A stretch of 44,142 nt of DNA, from NCBI GenBank assembly GCA_045592785.1, contig JAZNVL010000006.1:1-44142 (forward strand). The letters run 5' to 3'. The DNA comes from RGIG8244 sp045592785 (lineage in GTDB: Bacteria > Verrucomicrobiota > Lentisphaeria > Victivallales > UBA1829). Below the pieces are notes generated by a model. It was not told the DNA's origin. It ran no database searches and saw only the letters and a list, made by a program, of their open reading frames with translations. Shown here in pieces: positions 1 through 8,134 of this stretch. Position 1 is the first letter of the stretch. Each line of letters opens with the position of its first letter. The position numbers were made by a program, and so were the translations under genes.

Positions 1-102
1 ATTGGGGACGAAACTGCTGCGGTAGAAGCAAAAGAAGTTTTTTCAGTACAGTTTTTACATCTCCGCACAACTCGATGTCGGCAGCAGTGTTTTTATTGAT
101 TT
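1..102. repeat. 102-bp direct repeat of 296..397 (assembly artefact)
   Basis: Bases 1-102 are identical to bases 296-397, which lie inside the acetolactate synthase gene. The copy ends exactly where a sequencing adapter begins (103), so it is best read as the end of one library insert joined through the adapter to the start of the same insert (187). It should not be treated as a natural duplication. Confidence 0.93.
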
Positions 103-1304
103 AAGTCGGATCGTAGCCATGTCGTTCTGTGAGCCAAGGAGTTGTCCCTCTCTATTGTCTTCCTAAGACCGCTTGGCCTCCGACTTGTATCAGCTTCACA
201 GTATTTTGCAACAGTTTTCAGTAAAGTCCGGGGAGTGAGATTATTTTCCAGCGGGAGCAAATCGAGTTTTTTTGCATCACAAACCCGTTTCTGCCATTGG
301 GGACGAAACTGCTGCGGTAGAAGCAAAAGAAGTTTTTTCAGTACAGTTTTTACATCTCCGCACAACTCGATGTCGGCAGCAGTGTTTTTATTGATTTCAG
401 ATAAATCGATATCCACATGGATCAACTTTTTTCCCTGCTTGTACTTGGCAGTATTGCCTGTGGCACGATCGGAAAAACGAACTCCGAAAGCAATGATCAG
501 ATCACATTCACTTTGCAATTTTGCTGAACTCTGACTTCCGTGCATTCCGCACATCCCTAAATTAGCCGGATGTCCGGCTGGCAAAGCGGTCAACCCCATC
601 ATACTGAAGGCGACTGGAGCAGATATTTTTTCTGCAAACGTTTGCAGCTCCTCACTTGCTCCGGAAGCAACTACGCCTCCACCGGCATATATCAACGGGC
701 GTTCTGATTCGGTTATGGCTTCGACTGCGGCAGTCAAATCTTCATCCGGCAGATCATTGAAAAAGAGTTCTTGCGAGACAAATTCTGATTCTTCACATAC
801 ATCAGTCTGGATACTTTTGGGGATATCCACAAGAACCGGACCGGGACGACCTGATGAAGCGATTTCAAAGGCGGCATCCAGTATCCCGGAAAGTTCTCTC
901 ACATCACTTACAGCAAAATTGTGCTTAACGACAGGTCTGGTTATTCCGGTGATATCGACCTCCTGAAAACTGTCTTTCCCCAGAAGTGGAACAGCCACAT
1001 TTCCGGTAATGGCAACCAAAGGTACGCTGTCCAAATACGCGTTTGCGATACCCGTCACCAGATTGGTTGCACCGGGACCGCTGGTGGCGATGACTACGCC
1101 GGGTTTTCCGGTCACACGGGCGAATCCGTCAGCGGCGTGAGCTGCATTCTGTTCGTGAGCGCACAGTACATGATTAAGACGGTGAGCGTTTTTATAAAGC
1201 TCATCATAAATCGGCAGAACAGCTCCACCGGGGTAGCCGAAAACTGTTTCAGCTCCATTGCGACACAATGACTCGATAACTATGGAGGCTCCTGATCTTT
1301 TCAT
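93..1304 (-). CDS. ilvB: Acetolactate synthase large subunit, C-terminus missing
   Basis: Acetohydroxyacid synthase catalytic subunit. It joins two pyruvates, or pyruvate and 2-oxobutyrate, in the first common step of valine, leucine and isoleucine synthesis, using ThDP. The ThDP-activating glutamate is E51 in AHEQNAAHAADG, preceded by the GYPGGAVLPIYDEL block; the central domain shows RPGPVLVDIPKSIQ and DLIIAFGVRFSDR. Only about 372 residues, from 1304 down to 187, are real. The last 30 residues are read from adapter and duplicated sequence. The C-terminal ThDP/Mg-binding domain with its GDG motif is absent because the contig ends. There is no strong Shine-Dalgarno sequence before the ATG. 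Expression is probably controlled by the two leader-peptide attenuators upstream. Confidence 0.93.
   Translation of the reverse strand: MKRSGASIVIESLCRNGAETVFGYPGGAVLPIYDELYKNAHRLNHVLCAHEQNAAHAADGFARVTGKPGVVIATSGPGATNLVTGIANAYLDSVPLVAITGNVAVPLLGKDSFQEVDITGITRPVVKHNFAVSDVRELSGILDAAFEIASSGRPGPVLVDIPKSIQTDVCEESEFVSQELFFNDLPDEDLTAAVEAITESERPLIYAGGGVVASGASEELQTFAEKISAPVAFSMMGLTALPAGHPANLGMCGMHGSQSSAKLQSECDLIIAFGVRFSDRATGNTAKYKQGKKLIHVDIDLSEINKNTAADIELCGDVKTVLKKLLLLLPQQFRPQWQKRVCDAKKLDLLPLENNLTPRTLLKTVAKYCEADTSRRPSGLRKTIERDNSLAHRTTWLRSDLNQ
103..186. other. MGI/DNBSEQ library adapter with 10-base index
   Basis: Bases 103-144 match the 42-base MGI/BGI read-2 adapter as I remember it (it begins AAGTCGGATCGTAGCC). 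Bases 145-154 (TCCCTCTCTA) sit where the sample index belongs. Bases 155-186 match the reverse complement of the 32-base read-1 adapter (ending TTGGCCTCCGACTT). Order, orientation and the total of 84 bases fit the circular single-strand template used for DNA nanoballs. This is synthetic DNA, so sequence left of 187 should be discarded. Confidence 0.95.
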
Positions 1305-1333
1305 TTTTTGTCTGCTTTCTTTGGGAATATGGT

Positions 1334-1375
1334 TAAAATTAAAAAGCCCTGCCGGAAATTTCTCTCCGACAGGGC
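1334..1375 (-). terminator. Attenuator terminator 2, just before ilvB
   Basis: Read on the minus strand: GCCCTG and CAGGGC form a six-pair stem, extended past one mismatch by CGG/CCG, with a ten-base loop and then TTTTTAATTT. It lies after the stop of leader peptide 2 and about 30 bases before the ilvB start, the position of a classical amino-acid attenuator. Confidence 0.85.
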
Positions 1376-1400
1376 CTGAACGATCTATTTCTTCTGGATT

Positions 1401-1559
1401 TTATGCCGTGCCGGGAGGCGCAATAATAATTACGCTTACCATAATGGAAATAATAATAATGGCGATAATAATGGCAACGACAATGGATACGACAGAAGAT
1501 CCGGACACAGAAAGTGCCGGAACATTGCTGAAACTGTTTTCAAACATTGTCGTATTCAT
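1401..1559 (-). CDS. Ile/Val-rich leader peptide 2 of ilvB (52 aa)
   Basis: A 52-residue peptide. Residues 23-46 hold 12 Ile and 6 Val (for example VVSIVVAIIIAIIIISIM), and it ends VIIIAPPGTA. This closely resembles the E. coli ilvGMEDA leader, whose tail is a Val/Ile run followed by PPCGAALG. AGGA lies about seven bases before the ATG. The open frame extends upstream, but this start is the one with a ribosome site and it keeps the Ile/Val run within reach of the following terminator. Expected role: ribosome stalling at Ile/Val codons when charged tRNA is scarce, which would prevent terminator 2 from forming. Alternative: a small membrane peptide. Confidence 0.75.
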   Translation of the reverse strand: MNTTMFENSFSNVPALSVSGSSVVSIVVAIIIAIIIISIMVSVIIIAPPGTA

Positions 1560-1571
1560 TTTCAATCCTGT

Positions 1572-1611
1572 AAAAGAAAAAACCTCTCTTCGGCTGATCA
1601 CCGCAGAGAGG
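1572..1611 (-). terminator. Attenuator terminator 1, between the two leader peptides
   Basis: Read on the minus strand: CCTCTCT pairs with AGAGAGG, one mismatch follows, then CGG/CCG, with a seven-base loop and TTTTTTCTTTT. It sits 27 bases past the stop of leader peptide 1 and just before the start of leader peptide 2. Its layout (outer stem, one mismatch, CGG/CCG inner stem) matches terminator 2. Confidence 0.82.
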
Positions 1612-1638
1612 TCTGAACTTTTCGATTTTAAGTTACAC

Positions 1639-1728
1639 TCAACAACAGCAACCAGCCGCACCGCAGCCGATAATCACGACTGCAGCCATAATAATAATGC
1701 TGATAATGTTGTTGAAAAATCTATTCAT
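1639..1728 (-). CDS. Ile/Val-rich leader peptide 1 of ilvB (29 aa)
   Basis: A 29-residue frame beginning MNRFFNNIISIIIM, continuing AAVVIIGCGAAGCCC and ending in TGA. It contains seven Ile and two Val and no Leu. GAGG sits five bases before the ATG. It is the first translated element after a good promoter and is followed by terminator 1, so it looks like the leader of a first attenuator. The Cys/Gly/Ala tail is unusual; charged tRNA-Cys could be a second signal, but that is speculation. Confidence 0.7.
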   Translation of the reverse strand: MNRFFNNIISIIIMAAVVIIGCGAAGCCC

Positions 1729-1760
1729 CTTGTCCTCGTTTCTCATCAAAACGCTAACTT

Positions 1761-1788
1761 AATATATCACCGCTTTCCGTTTTTTCAA
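1761..1788 (-). promoter_or_regulatory. Promoter of the ilvB leader region
   Basis: Minus strand: TTGAAA (1788-1783), a 16-base spacer and TATATT (1766-1761). Leader peptide 1 begins about 33 bases further on. Confidence 0.65.
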
Positions 1789-1980
1789 GGGTGAAAAATA
1801 AAAAAAATCAGAAATTTTCTCTTCGCCAGACGGCCATACCGACAGTAAAAGAAAGCACACCATATAGAAAAATTATGGTACATATAGTTGAAAATATGCA
1901 GTAAAATATTCCATTGAGATTGAAAAAAACAATCATGTGTTAAGTAATAATATGTTACCCCCTGGAGAGAAAAAATTCTC

Positions 1981-1986
1981 TATAAT
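1981..1986 (+). promoter_or_regulatory. TATAAT -10 box of an orphan transcript
   Basis: A perfect TATAAT without a good -35. It overlaps a short inverted repeat, AGAGA/TCTCT, at 1967-1982. It faces the small frame at 2031-2213 and the hairpin at 2211-2241. The interval 1801-1980 holds nothing else I can name. Confidence 0.4.
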
Positions 1987-2030
1987 ACACACGCCGCAAA
2001 AAGGCGACCTCCTGCCGCTGGAGAAAAAAG

Positions 2031-2213
2031 ATGCTCTCTCACCTCAAAAACAGAGGACATAAGTTATCACTGATGTTGTCAGGGTATCAAATAAAATTAC
2101 TTCCGCTATACAATTTCGACTTAATGCCGACCGTTGAAATAAACCCCCACCCCCTACTTATGTACTCTGCCAAGGAATTTTTACGATCAAAGGGAAATTT
2201 CAACAAGGCATAA
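2031..2213 (+). CDS. Possible small protein (60 aa), unknown; may instead be part of an ncRNA
   Basis: A 60-codon frame starting MLSHLKNRGHKLSLMLSGY. GGAG lies seven bases before its ATG, TATAAT is about 45 bases upstream and a terminator-like hairpin begins at its stop codon. I recognise no family, signal peptide or membrane segment. The composition (many Leu, Asn, Lys) does not strongly support a protein, and the 250-base transcript could be a structured RNA instead; I could not match 6S, tmRNA, SRP RNA or RNase P motifs. The interval 2242-2461 shows no supportable feature. Confidence 0.3.
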   Translation: MLSHLKNRGHKLSLMLSGYQIKLLPLYNFDLMPTVEINPHPLLMYSAKEFLRSKGNFNKA

Positions 2214-2241
2214 AAAAGCAACTGATCCAATTTGCTTTTTT
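2211..2241 (+). terminator. Hairpin with T-tract, likely terminator
   Basis: AAAAAGCAA and TTTGCTTTTTTT pair across a CTGATCCAA loop. The A and T tracts on both sides would let it work on either strand. It closes the orphan unit that starts near 1990. Confidence 0.55.
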
Positions 2242-2461
2242 TCAAATAACGCTGTTTCCCCACAAAAAATAATTGCGATAGACCTTCTCGCTCAAATCAA
2301 CAAGACGGGCAGAAAAAGTTTATGCAAAACGCCCTGTTCAGGGTAAATGAGAGTTGAACGGTTGTCGCTATCAATAGCCGAAACCGGGGCAGAATGTGGG
2401 CTTTCAGGATTATCCCCGCCAACGAGTCACCCCGCTGAACAACTGCCGCGACACGCCCCTT

Positions 2462-2497
2462 AAAACGCAAAAAAGCGGCACTGTTAAGTAGTGCCGC
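2462..2497 (-). terminator. Terminator of the pst-pho operon
   Basis: Minus strand: GCGGCACT and AGTGCCGC form a perfect eight-pair stem with a seven-base loop, followed by TTTTTTGCGTTTT. It lies 17 bases beyond the phoR stop codon. Confidence 0.9.
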
Positions 2498-2513
2498 AGG
2501 CGAAGCGATTGGA

Positions 2514-4253
2514 TTAAAGAGGCAATATGATGCGGAACTCTGCTCCGGGATCGGGAGTACTGATGATCTCTGCTTTGCCGTTGTGGATCAACGCAATGTG
2601 TTTAACGATTGCCAAACCCAAGCCGGTGCCGCCAAGTTCACGACTGCGGGATTTATCCACCCGGTAGAAGCGTTCAAACAGACGGTCATGATGTTCAGGT
2701 GCAATACCTATGCCATCATCTTTGACAGTCAAGATTGCATTCGCTCCTTCCTGTGTTACGCTTAAGGTAATGTTTTTGCCATTGCTGTAACGCAGTGCAT
2801 TTTCTACAAGGTTTATCAATGCCTGTTCCAAAAGGTCCGCATCTCCCGATATGGTTAATGCCAGATTTTCAGCAAGTTTCAATTCAAAACCGCACTCCTT
2901 TGCCCGATCAGACTCAATATCAATAACATTTTCTGCAATGGTATTGAGCAATATTTTTTCTGCATTGCGTTCCTGCCTCGGCGCTTTTTCCAACCGGGCA
3001 AGATGCAGAATGTCTTTTACCAGATTATTAAGTCTTTCCGTATGCTTTTTCAACATTGTGGTCAATTTCACTCTATTTTCCGGATTATTGCTTTCTTCCA
3101 AGGCCTCTGCTGCACCTGAAATGCAGGTCAATGGCGTTTTGATCTCGTGGGAGACATTGGCAATAAAATCTGCGCGGAACGATTCCAGTTTCCGCAAATT
3201 GGTTAAATCGGTAACTGTCATCAGCAGACGTTTTGCTCCGTCACGATGCAAGACCAGCCCCTTGATCCAAAGCGAAACATTTTGTCCGTTACGCTCAAAA
3301 CAGAACTCTTTTTCAAAAGGTTCTTCGCTTTTAAGTGTCTGTAATGCATCTTCAACTAATTCCGGAATGTGACAGCGGTTGAGCTGAAATGTCTTATCCG
3401 GAGCAAAATCCAGCAGCTTGGCAGCCGCGTTATTCGCACGGATCAAAAAGCCATCTGTCTTGAAAAGCAGCACACCTTCGCTCATGGTATTGAACAATAC
3501 TTCGCGCTCGTTGCGCTCAAAAGTAACTTGTGAAAGCTGATTTTTCAACTGCTCGGTCATTCTGGCTATATCCATAGTAAGTTCCCGGATAATGCCGTCT
3601 TCAGGGATATTGATTTTGCGATCAAGATCTCCGTCTGCGATTTCTTTAACGCTTTGTTGAAGATTTATCAAAGGTTTGCGCACTTTTTTGACGATATAAA
3701 AGGTCAGAAACAGCACGATTTCAGCACCGAACAGCAACGCCCAGAACATATTCAAACGGGACATATCTATTACTCTTCCCGCCTCTGCAGTGGGGATCGC
3801 ACTGCGCAATACATATCTTTTGCCATTGCAGTCCAACGGCATGGCGTGATAGATCATTTTCTGATTGAGGCTGGTACTGTAGCGTACTGCACTTGCCGGA
3901 GTTCCCTGCAAGGCATTTTTGACCTCGGAACGATTTTTGTGATTATCAAAAACACCGGAATCTTCTTCGGTATCGGCAAGCACTCTGCCGTTTTCATCGA
4001 TGACCGTTAAACGCAGAGTATGACTTTTTATGGAACTGCAAAATTGTTTGAGCGCCGTATGGTCATCTTTTTCAAGTATCGGCTTGATCACTGCAGAAGC
4101 AAGTTCCGCTTCCTGCGCAATGTTGTTTTTTGCATCATGCAGATAACTTTCTTCAAAATTAGCGATCTGCCAGTAAAGGAATGCCGCAAACGCCGCAATC
4201 AGAACTGCCGCCGTCAAGGGGAGAGAAAAAAGGAATGAATCATGTTTTTTCAT
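2514..4253 (-). CDS. phoR: Phosphate regulon sensor histidine kinase PhoR
   Basis: Membrane kinase that phosphorylates PhoB when phosphate is short. Order of parts in 579 residues: TM1 about 8-30, an extracytoplasmic sensor domain (about 31-166), TM2 about 167-188, HAMP about 190-240, PAS about 250-350, a HisKA domain with phospho-acceptor H369 in VSHEIKTPL, and an ATPase domain with N (ALINLVENALRYS), DDGIGI and GTGLGLAIVKHI motifs. The large periplasmic loop is like the Gram-positive/Thermotoga PhoR type rather than the short E. coli type. It overlaps phoB by four bases (ATGA) and is the last gene of the operon. In E. coli the kinase is inhibited through PstSCAB and PhoU when phosphate is plentiful; the same wiring is inferred here. 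Confidence 0.93.
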   Translation of the reverse strand: MKKHDSFLFSLPLTAAVLIAAFAAFLYWQIANFEESYLHDAKNNIAQEAELASAVIKPILEKDDHTALKQFCSSIKSHTLRLTVIDENGRVLADTEEDSGVFDNHKNRSEVKNALQGTPASAVRYSTSLNQKMIYHAMPLDCNGKRYVLRSAIPTAEAGRVIDMSRLNMFWALLFGAEIVLFLTFYIVKKVRKPLINLQQSVKEIADGDLDRKINIPEDGIIRELTMDIARMTEQLKNQLSQVTFERNEREVLFNTMSEGVLLFKTDGFLIRANNAAAKLLDFAPDKTFQLNRCHIPELVEDALQTLKSEEPFEKEFCFERNGQNVSLWIKGLVLHRDGAKRLLMTVTDLTNLRKLESFRADFIANVSHEIKTPLTCISGAAEALEESNNPENRVKLTTMLKKHTERLNNLVKDILHLARLEKAPRQERNAEKILLNTIAENVIDIESDRAKECGFELKLAENLALTISGDADLLEQALINLVENALRYSNGKNITLSVTQEGANAILTVKDDGIGIAPEHHDRLFERFYRVDKSRSRELGGTGLGLAIVKHIALIHNGKAEIISTPDPGAEFRIILPL

Positions 4254-4945
4254 TGCCAGTTCTCCTGTTTCAACCGATAACCGATACCCCGGATCGTTTC
4301 AATGTGATTGCTGCCCCAGGTACTCAGTTTCTTCCGCAGATTGACGATTTGCACGTCAACGGAACGCTCTGTAACAGGATAACCGTCCCCTTTGATTCGC
4401 TGAATGATCTGATTGCGGGTATAAACCCTGCCGGGATGTTTGGCAAAGAGAGTCAATATCTCAAATTCGCTGAATGTGAAATCAATATTTTCTCCATCCA
4501 GTTTGCAGTAATGCTGTTCCGTGTTGATGAGAAGCGATCCGCGCCGGATCTCAGCAGCGGAACTTTTGTCCGACTGTTCCCGCAAATGCGCGCGGACTCT
4601 GGCAATAAGAATTTTGCGGCTGAATGGCTTGGTGATGTAATCAACAGCTCCCATTTCCAAGCCAAGCACGATATCGCTCTCTTCGCTTTTAGCGGTCAGC
4701 ATAATAATGGGAATGTTGCGGGTGTTTTCCTGCATTTTCAAAGTGCGGCAGACGGTCAGCCCGTCCATTTCAGGCATCATCCAGTCAAGTAATATCAAGG
4801 AGGGCTGGTAACGAGCTGCTTTATCAAGGGCATCTCTGCCGTTTTCAGCCTCAATTATTTCTGTAAGATTGGCTTCCTCCAGCGCCATGTGGACAAGTTC
4901 TCTTATGGAGGGCTCATCATCTGCAATCAATATTTTATAACTCAT
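4250..4945 (-). CDS. phoB: Phosphate regulon response regulator PhoB
   Basis: OmpR/PhoB-type response regulator of 231 residues. The receiver domain (about 3-120) has the acidic pair DD9-10, phospho-acceptor D54 in LLDWMMPEMDG and the switch lysine in YITKPFS. The winged-helix output domain (about 135-228) carries RVYTRNQIIQRIKGDGYPVTERSVDVQIVNLRKKL, shown here only to locate it by its TERSVDVQI and IRGIGYRL parts. It overlaps phoR and phoU by four bases each, which implies translational coupling. Its probable target is the repeat array upstream of pstS. Confidence 0.95.
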   Translation of the reverse strand: MSYKILIADDEPSIRELVHMALEEANLTEIIEAENGRDALDKAARYQPSLILLDWMMPEMDGLTVCRTLKMQENTRNIPIIMLTAKSEESDIVLGLEMGAVDYITKPFSRKILIARVRAHLREQSDKSSAAEIRRGSLLINTEQHYCKLDGENIDFTFSEFEILTLFAKHPGRVYTRNQIIQRIKGDGYPVTERSVDVQIVNLRKKLSTWGSNHIETIRGIGYRLKQENWQ

Positions 4946-5616
4946 AATTTTTTCTCCGTTTCGTGGTAATGCCGGACGATTTTTCCGCTTTCAAGATAGA
5001 TCACATCTTCTGCGATATTAGTCGCAATATCAGCAATGCGTTCCAGACAGCGGGAAATGGTCAGTCCATTCAAATAATATTGTGCGCAGTCGGGATATTT
5101 CAGGATAAATGTCCTGACAACGCCGTAATTATCATGATGGATCAAATCTACTTTTTCATCTCTTGCAATCACATCCTGTGCCAAAACAGTATCGTGATAA
5201 GACAGAGAATCCAAAGCGTCTTTGAGCATACCACACGATATGTGTAACATATCACAAAAATCAAATTTTTCAATTCTATGATTTTTGAAAGAGTCGATAT
5301 TCCCGACCCGTTCCGCCATATTGACGGCAAGATCACCGATACGTTCCAGTTCGCTGTTGACCTTCAAAATCGTAATGACCTGCCGCAGATCCGAAGCCAC
5401 CGGCTGGTGAAGCGCAAGGATCTTCAGGCATTCTTCTTCGATCTCAATTTCCATAGTGTCAATTTTTTCGTCTCCGGCAATAACTTGTGCCGCTTTTTCA
5501 AGTGAAACCTCTTCGACTGCTTTGCCGGAAAGCAAAACTGCTTCTTCCGCATAAGCAGACATTGAACCCAGCATACTCTGCAAATTCTCTAATGCGTTAT
5601 TGAAATGTCCCTTCAT
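4942..5616 (-). CDS. phoU: Phosphate signalling protein PhoU
   Basis: A 224-residue protein of two repeated three-helix PhoU domains. The characteristic metal-binding blocks appear as DEKIDTMEIEIEEECL (about residue 49) and ARDEKVDLIHHDNYG (about 151), each followed by the RxxERIGDLAVNMAE or RCLERIADIATNIAED helix. In well-studied bacteria PhoU links the Pst transporter to PhoR and damps both. It lies between pstB (one-base overlap) and phoB (four-base overlap). Confidence 0.94.
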   Translation of the reverse strand: MKGHFNNALENLQSMLGSMSAYAEEAVLLSGKAVEEVSLEKAAQVIAGDEKIDTMEIEIEEECLKILALHQPVASDLRQVITILKVNSELERIGDLAVNMAERVGNIDSFKNHRIEKFDFCDMLHISCGMLKDALDSLSYHDTVLAQDVIARDEKVDLIHHDNYGVVRTFILKYPDCAQYYLNGLTISRCLERIADIATNIAEDVIYLESGKIVRHYHETEKKL

Positions 5617-6371
5617 TATGAAAACCTCCCGGTAATATATTCTTCAGTTTGTTTGTTTTTGGGATTGGTGAAAATATCTTTGGTTTCTCCGTATTCCACG
5701 ATGCGGCCTTTGTAGAAAAAGACAGTCTGATCGCTGATCCGCGCCGCCTGCTGCATATTGTGGGTAACGATCACAATGGTAAAACGCTTCCGCAGAGAAT
5801 CCATCAGCTCTTCGATCTTCAGCGTTGCCACAGGATCGATGGCACTGGTGGGTTCATCCATGAGCAGGATCTCCGGTTCAGAAGCAATGGTTCGGGCAAT
5901 GCACAATCTTTGCTGCTGACCGCCGGAGAGGGCAAGACCGCTGGAATGGAGTTTATCTTTTACCTCGTCCCAAAGCGAAGCACCGCGCAAAGAAAGTTCC
6001 ACCTTTTCGGCAATGGTCTTTTTATTAAGTTTATAGTGCAAGTGCAAGGGATATGCCACGTTATCAAACACACTCATGGGGAACGGTGTCGGCTTCTGGA
6101 AGATCATCCCGACTTTTCTCCGAAGCTCCAGAACATCTACATCATCATCCAGAATGTTTTTGCCGTCAATCAGGACTTCTCCTGTGGCACGCTGTTCCCG
6201 GTAAAGCTCAAAAATGCGGTTATAGATGCGCAAATGGGTTGACTTGCCGCATCCGGAAGGTCCGATCACTGCGGTGATCCGGTTGGCGGGGATAGTAAGA
6301 TCATTGTCAAACAATGCCTGATGATCTCCGTAAAAGAAGTTGAGGTTTTTCGTTTGAATTTTAATTTCCAT
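5616..6371 (-). CDS. pstB: Phosphate ABC transporter ATP-binding protein PstB
   Basis: ATPase of the high-affinity phosphate importer, 251 residues. Walker A is GPSGCGKST (37-45), a Q-loop lies in IFQKPTPFPMS, the signature is LSGGQQQR, Walker B with D-loop is LLMDEPTSAIDP and the switch histidine is in VTHNM. FPMSVFDNVAYPL after the Q-loop is typical of PstB. It overlaps pstA by 11 bases. Confidence 0.96.
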   Translation of the reverse strand: MEIKIQTKNLNFFYGDHQALFDNDLTIPANRITAVIGPSGCGKSTHLRIYNRIFELYREQRATGEVLIDGKNILDDDVDVLELRRKVGMIFQKPTPFPMSVFDNVAYPLHLHYKLNKKTIAEKVELSLRGASLWDEVKDKLHSSGLALSGGQQQRLCIARTIASEPEILLMDEPTSAIDPVATLKIEELMDSLRKRFTIVIVTHNMQQAARISDQTVFFYKGRIVEYGETKDIFTNPKNKQTEEYITGRFS

Positions 6372-7224
6372 ATTTTTTCTCCCTGAAAAAGATCCGTACT
6401 AAAATATTGACTGCCAGCACCATTGTCATCACTACCAAAGCCGCACTCCAACCGATCTGATGCATGACTTCAAATGGTGAATTGGTTGCGTATTCCGTGA
6501 TCAGTACCGGCAAATTTGCTGTCGGTTGCGTAAAATAACCGGTAGGGAAACTGTCAGCAAACATTGCCGTAAAAAGTAATGGAGCAGTTTCGCCTGAAAC
6601 TCTTGATAGCGAAAGCAGTATTCCCGTAAGCAAACTGTTTTTTGCACTGCGGCAGACAATATAAAGTGTTGCCCGCATCCGGGTCATTCCCAGAGCCAGA
6701 GCTGATTCACGCAGCGTATTGGGAACCATTGCAAGCATATTTTCGGTGGTTTGAACAATCACGGGAAACATAAGTATTGCCAAGGCTGCGGAACCTGCGA
6801 ATCCGGAGAATTTCCCGGAGGGAACCACGATAAGCATATAGACAAAGAGTCCCACTAAAATGGATGGCATACCCATTAACACATTGGAGGCAAATCGTAT
6901 GGCATTGCCGATTTTGCGGTATTCTTTATATTCAGAAAGGAATATTCCCGCCAGCAGTGCCGGAGGTACGGCGATAATTGCCGCACCAAGGGTCATAAGC
7001 AATGTTCCTGAGATGGCGTTACCTATGCCGTAAGTCATACTTCCATAGGGAGCAGAACAGTTGATAAAAAGAGACGGTGTCAACGCATCTTTACCGTAAT
7101 CGATAACAGTCCATATCACCCAGAGCATAATGGATATGGCGAAAACAATAGCAAGTATTGAAAAAAACTGAGCAGATGATTTTTGATTTTCCGCCATAAA
7201 AGTGAACGCTGTTTCATTTTTCAC
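6361..7224 (-). CDS. pstA: Phosphate ABC transporter permease PstA
   Basis: Membrane subunit of the phosphate importer, 287 residues with about six hydrophobic segments. The cytoplasmic coupling (EAA-type) loop is ESALALGMTRMRATLYIV, followed by LSRVSGETAPLLFTA, a block typical of PstA. It overlaps pstC and pstB by 11 bases each. Confidence 0.95.
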   Translation of the reverse strand: MKNETAFTFMAENQKSSAQFFSILAIVFAISIMLWVIWTVIDYGKDALTPSLFINCSAPYGSMTYGIGNAISGTLLMTLGAAIIAVPPALLAGIFLSEYKEYRKIGNAIRFASNVLMGMPSILVGLFVYMLIVVPSGKFSGFAGSAALAILMFPVIVQTTENMLAMVPNTLRESALALGMTRMRATLYIVCRSAKNSLLTGILLSLSRVSGETAPLLFTAMFADSFPTGYFTQPTANLPVLITEYATNSPFEVMHQIGWSAALVVMTMVLAVNILVRIFFREKKYGN

Positions 7225-8134
7225 CTCTTTTCGCTTTCGTAACGTGCAGAAACCACTGACTTGTGATCTGGATACCCAGACACATGAGAAGCAGTATCAC
7301 ACCCAGGGCAAAAAGAACACTTCTCTGTAATCCGTCTGCTTCGGCAAAGTTGTTGGCAAGTGTACTGGAAATGGTGGTTGCAGAATCAAAAATTCCTTTG
7401 GGCAGGTTCATCATATTGCCGATGACAAAGAGGACCGCCATCGTCTCCCCCAGCGCCCGTCCGAGACCGATAAAAATCCCGCCCAGAACTCCCCGGATAC
7501 CATAACGCAAAATGATGTCTTTATTGGCTTCCAGTTTAGTACAGCCGATTCCGTAAGCAGCTTCTTTCAGCACGGGAGGTGTCATTTGAAGCACATCCCG
7601 TAATACTGCACAGATATAAGGAAGAATCATGACAGCAAGAATCACCCCGGCTGTAAAAAGTCCGAACCCGTTGTAAGAACTGTTGACAAAAGGGATTTTA
7701 TCCATGTGCAGAGTATCGACCATAAACGGCTGAACATATTTCTGCATCAAAGGAGCCAATACAAATAATCCCCACATACCGTATATAACGCTGGGGATAG
7801 CGGCGAGCAGATCCACCGCATATCCCAGAATCATCCCGACTTTTTTCGGGGCATCCACAATAAAAAGAGATGCGGCAAAAGCCAAAGGCAGAGCGATCAA
7901 CAACGCTATAATGGTTGTTACCAAAGTCCCCACGATAGACGGAAGCGCTCCAAACTTTTCATTGGCTGGGTCCCAATCTTTTGAAGTTATAAACTCCAAG
8001 CCGAATTTGCTCCATGCTTCACTGCTTGCCCACAGGAGCTGGATGAAAAATCCGGCTGTCAGTATCAAAACCGATGCCCCGCAAGCGAGGCATACGGCTT
8101 TGAAAATGTTATCACTTTTCAGAGTGACTTTCAT
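7214..8134 (-). CDS. pstC: Phosphate ABC transporter permease PstC
   Basis: Second membrane subunit of the phosphate importer, 306 residues with about six hydrophobic segments. Diagnostic blocks are AAIPSVIYGMWGLFVLAP, the coupling loop EAAYGIGCTKLEANKDI and GLGRALGETMAVLFVIGN. It shares its first base with the last base of pstS and overlaps pstA. Confidence 0.95.
   Translation of the reverse strand: MKVTLKSDNIFKAVCLACGASVLILTAGFFIQLLWASSEAWSKFGLEFITSKDWDPANEKFGALPSIVGTLVTTIIALLIALPLAFAASLFIVDAPKKVGMILGYAVDLLAAIPSVIYGMWGLFVLAPLMQKYVQPFMVDTLHMDKIPFVNSSYNGFGLFTAGVILAVMILPYICAVLRDVLQMTPPVLKEAAYGIGCTKLEANKDIILRYGIRGVLGGIFIGLGRALGETMAVLFVIGNMMNLPKGIFDSATTISSTLANNFAEADGLQRSVLFALGVILLLMCLGIQITSQWFLHVTKAKRGEK

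Noticed and set aside
1..397. A natural 102-bp tandem duplication in ilvB
   Set aside because: The junction contains a complete synthetic adapter and index.
2242..2461. A structured RNA (6S, RNase P or tmRNA)
   Set aside because: I looked for conserved cores and 5-prime/3-prime pairing on both strands and found none convincing.
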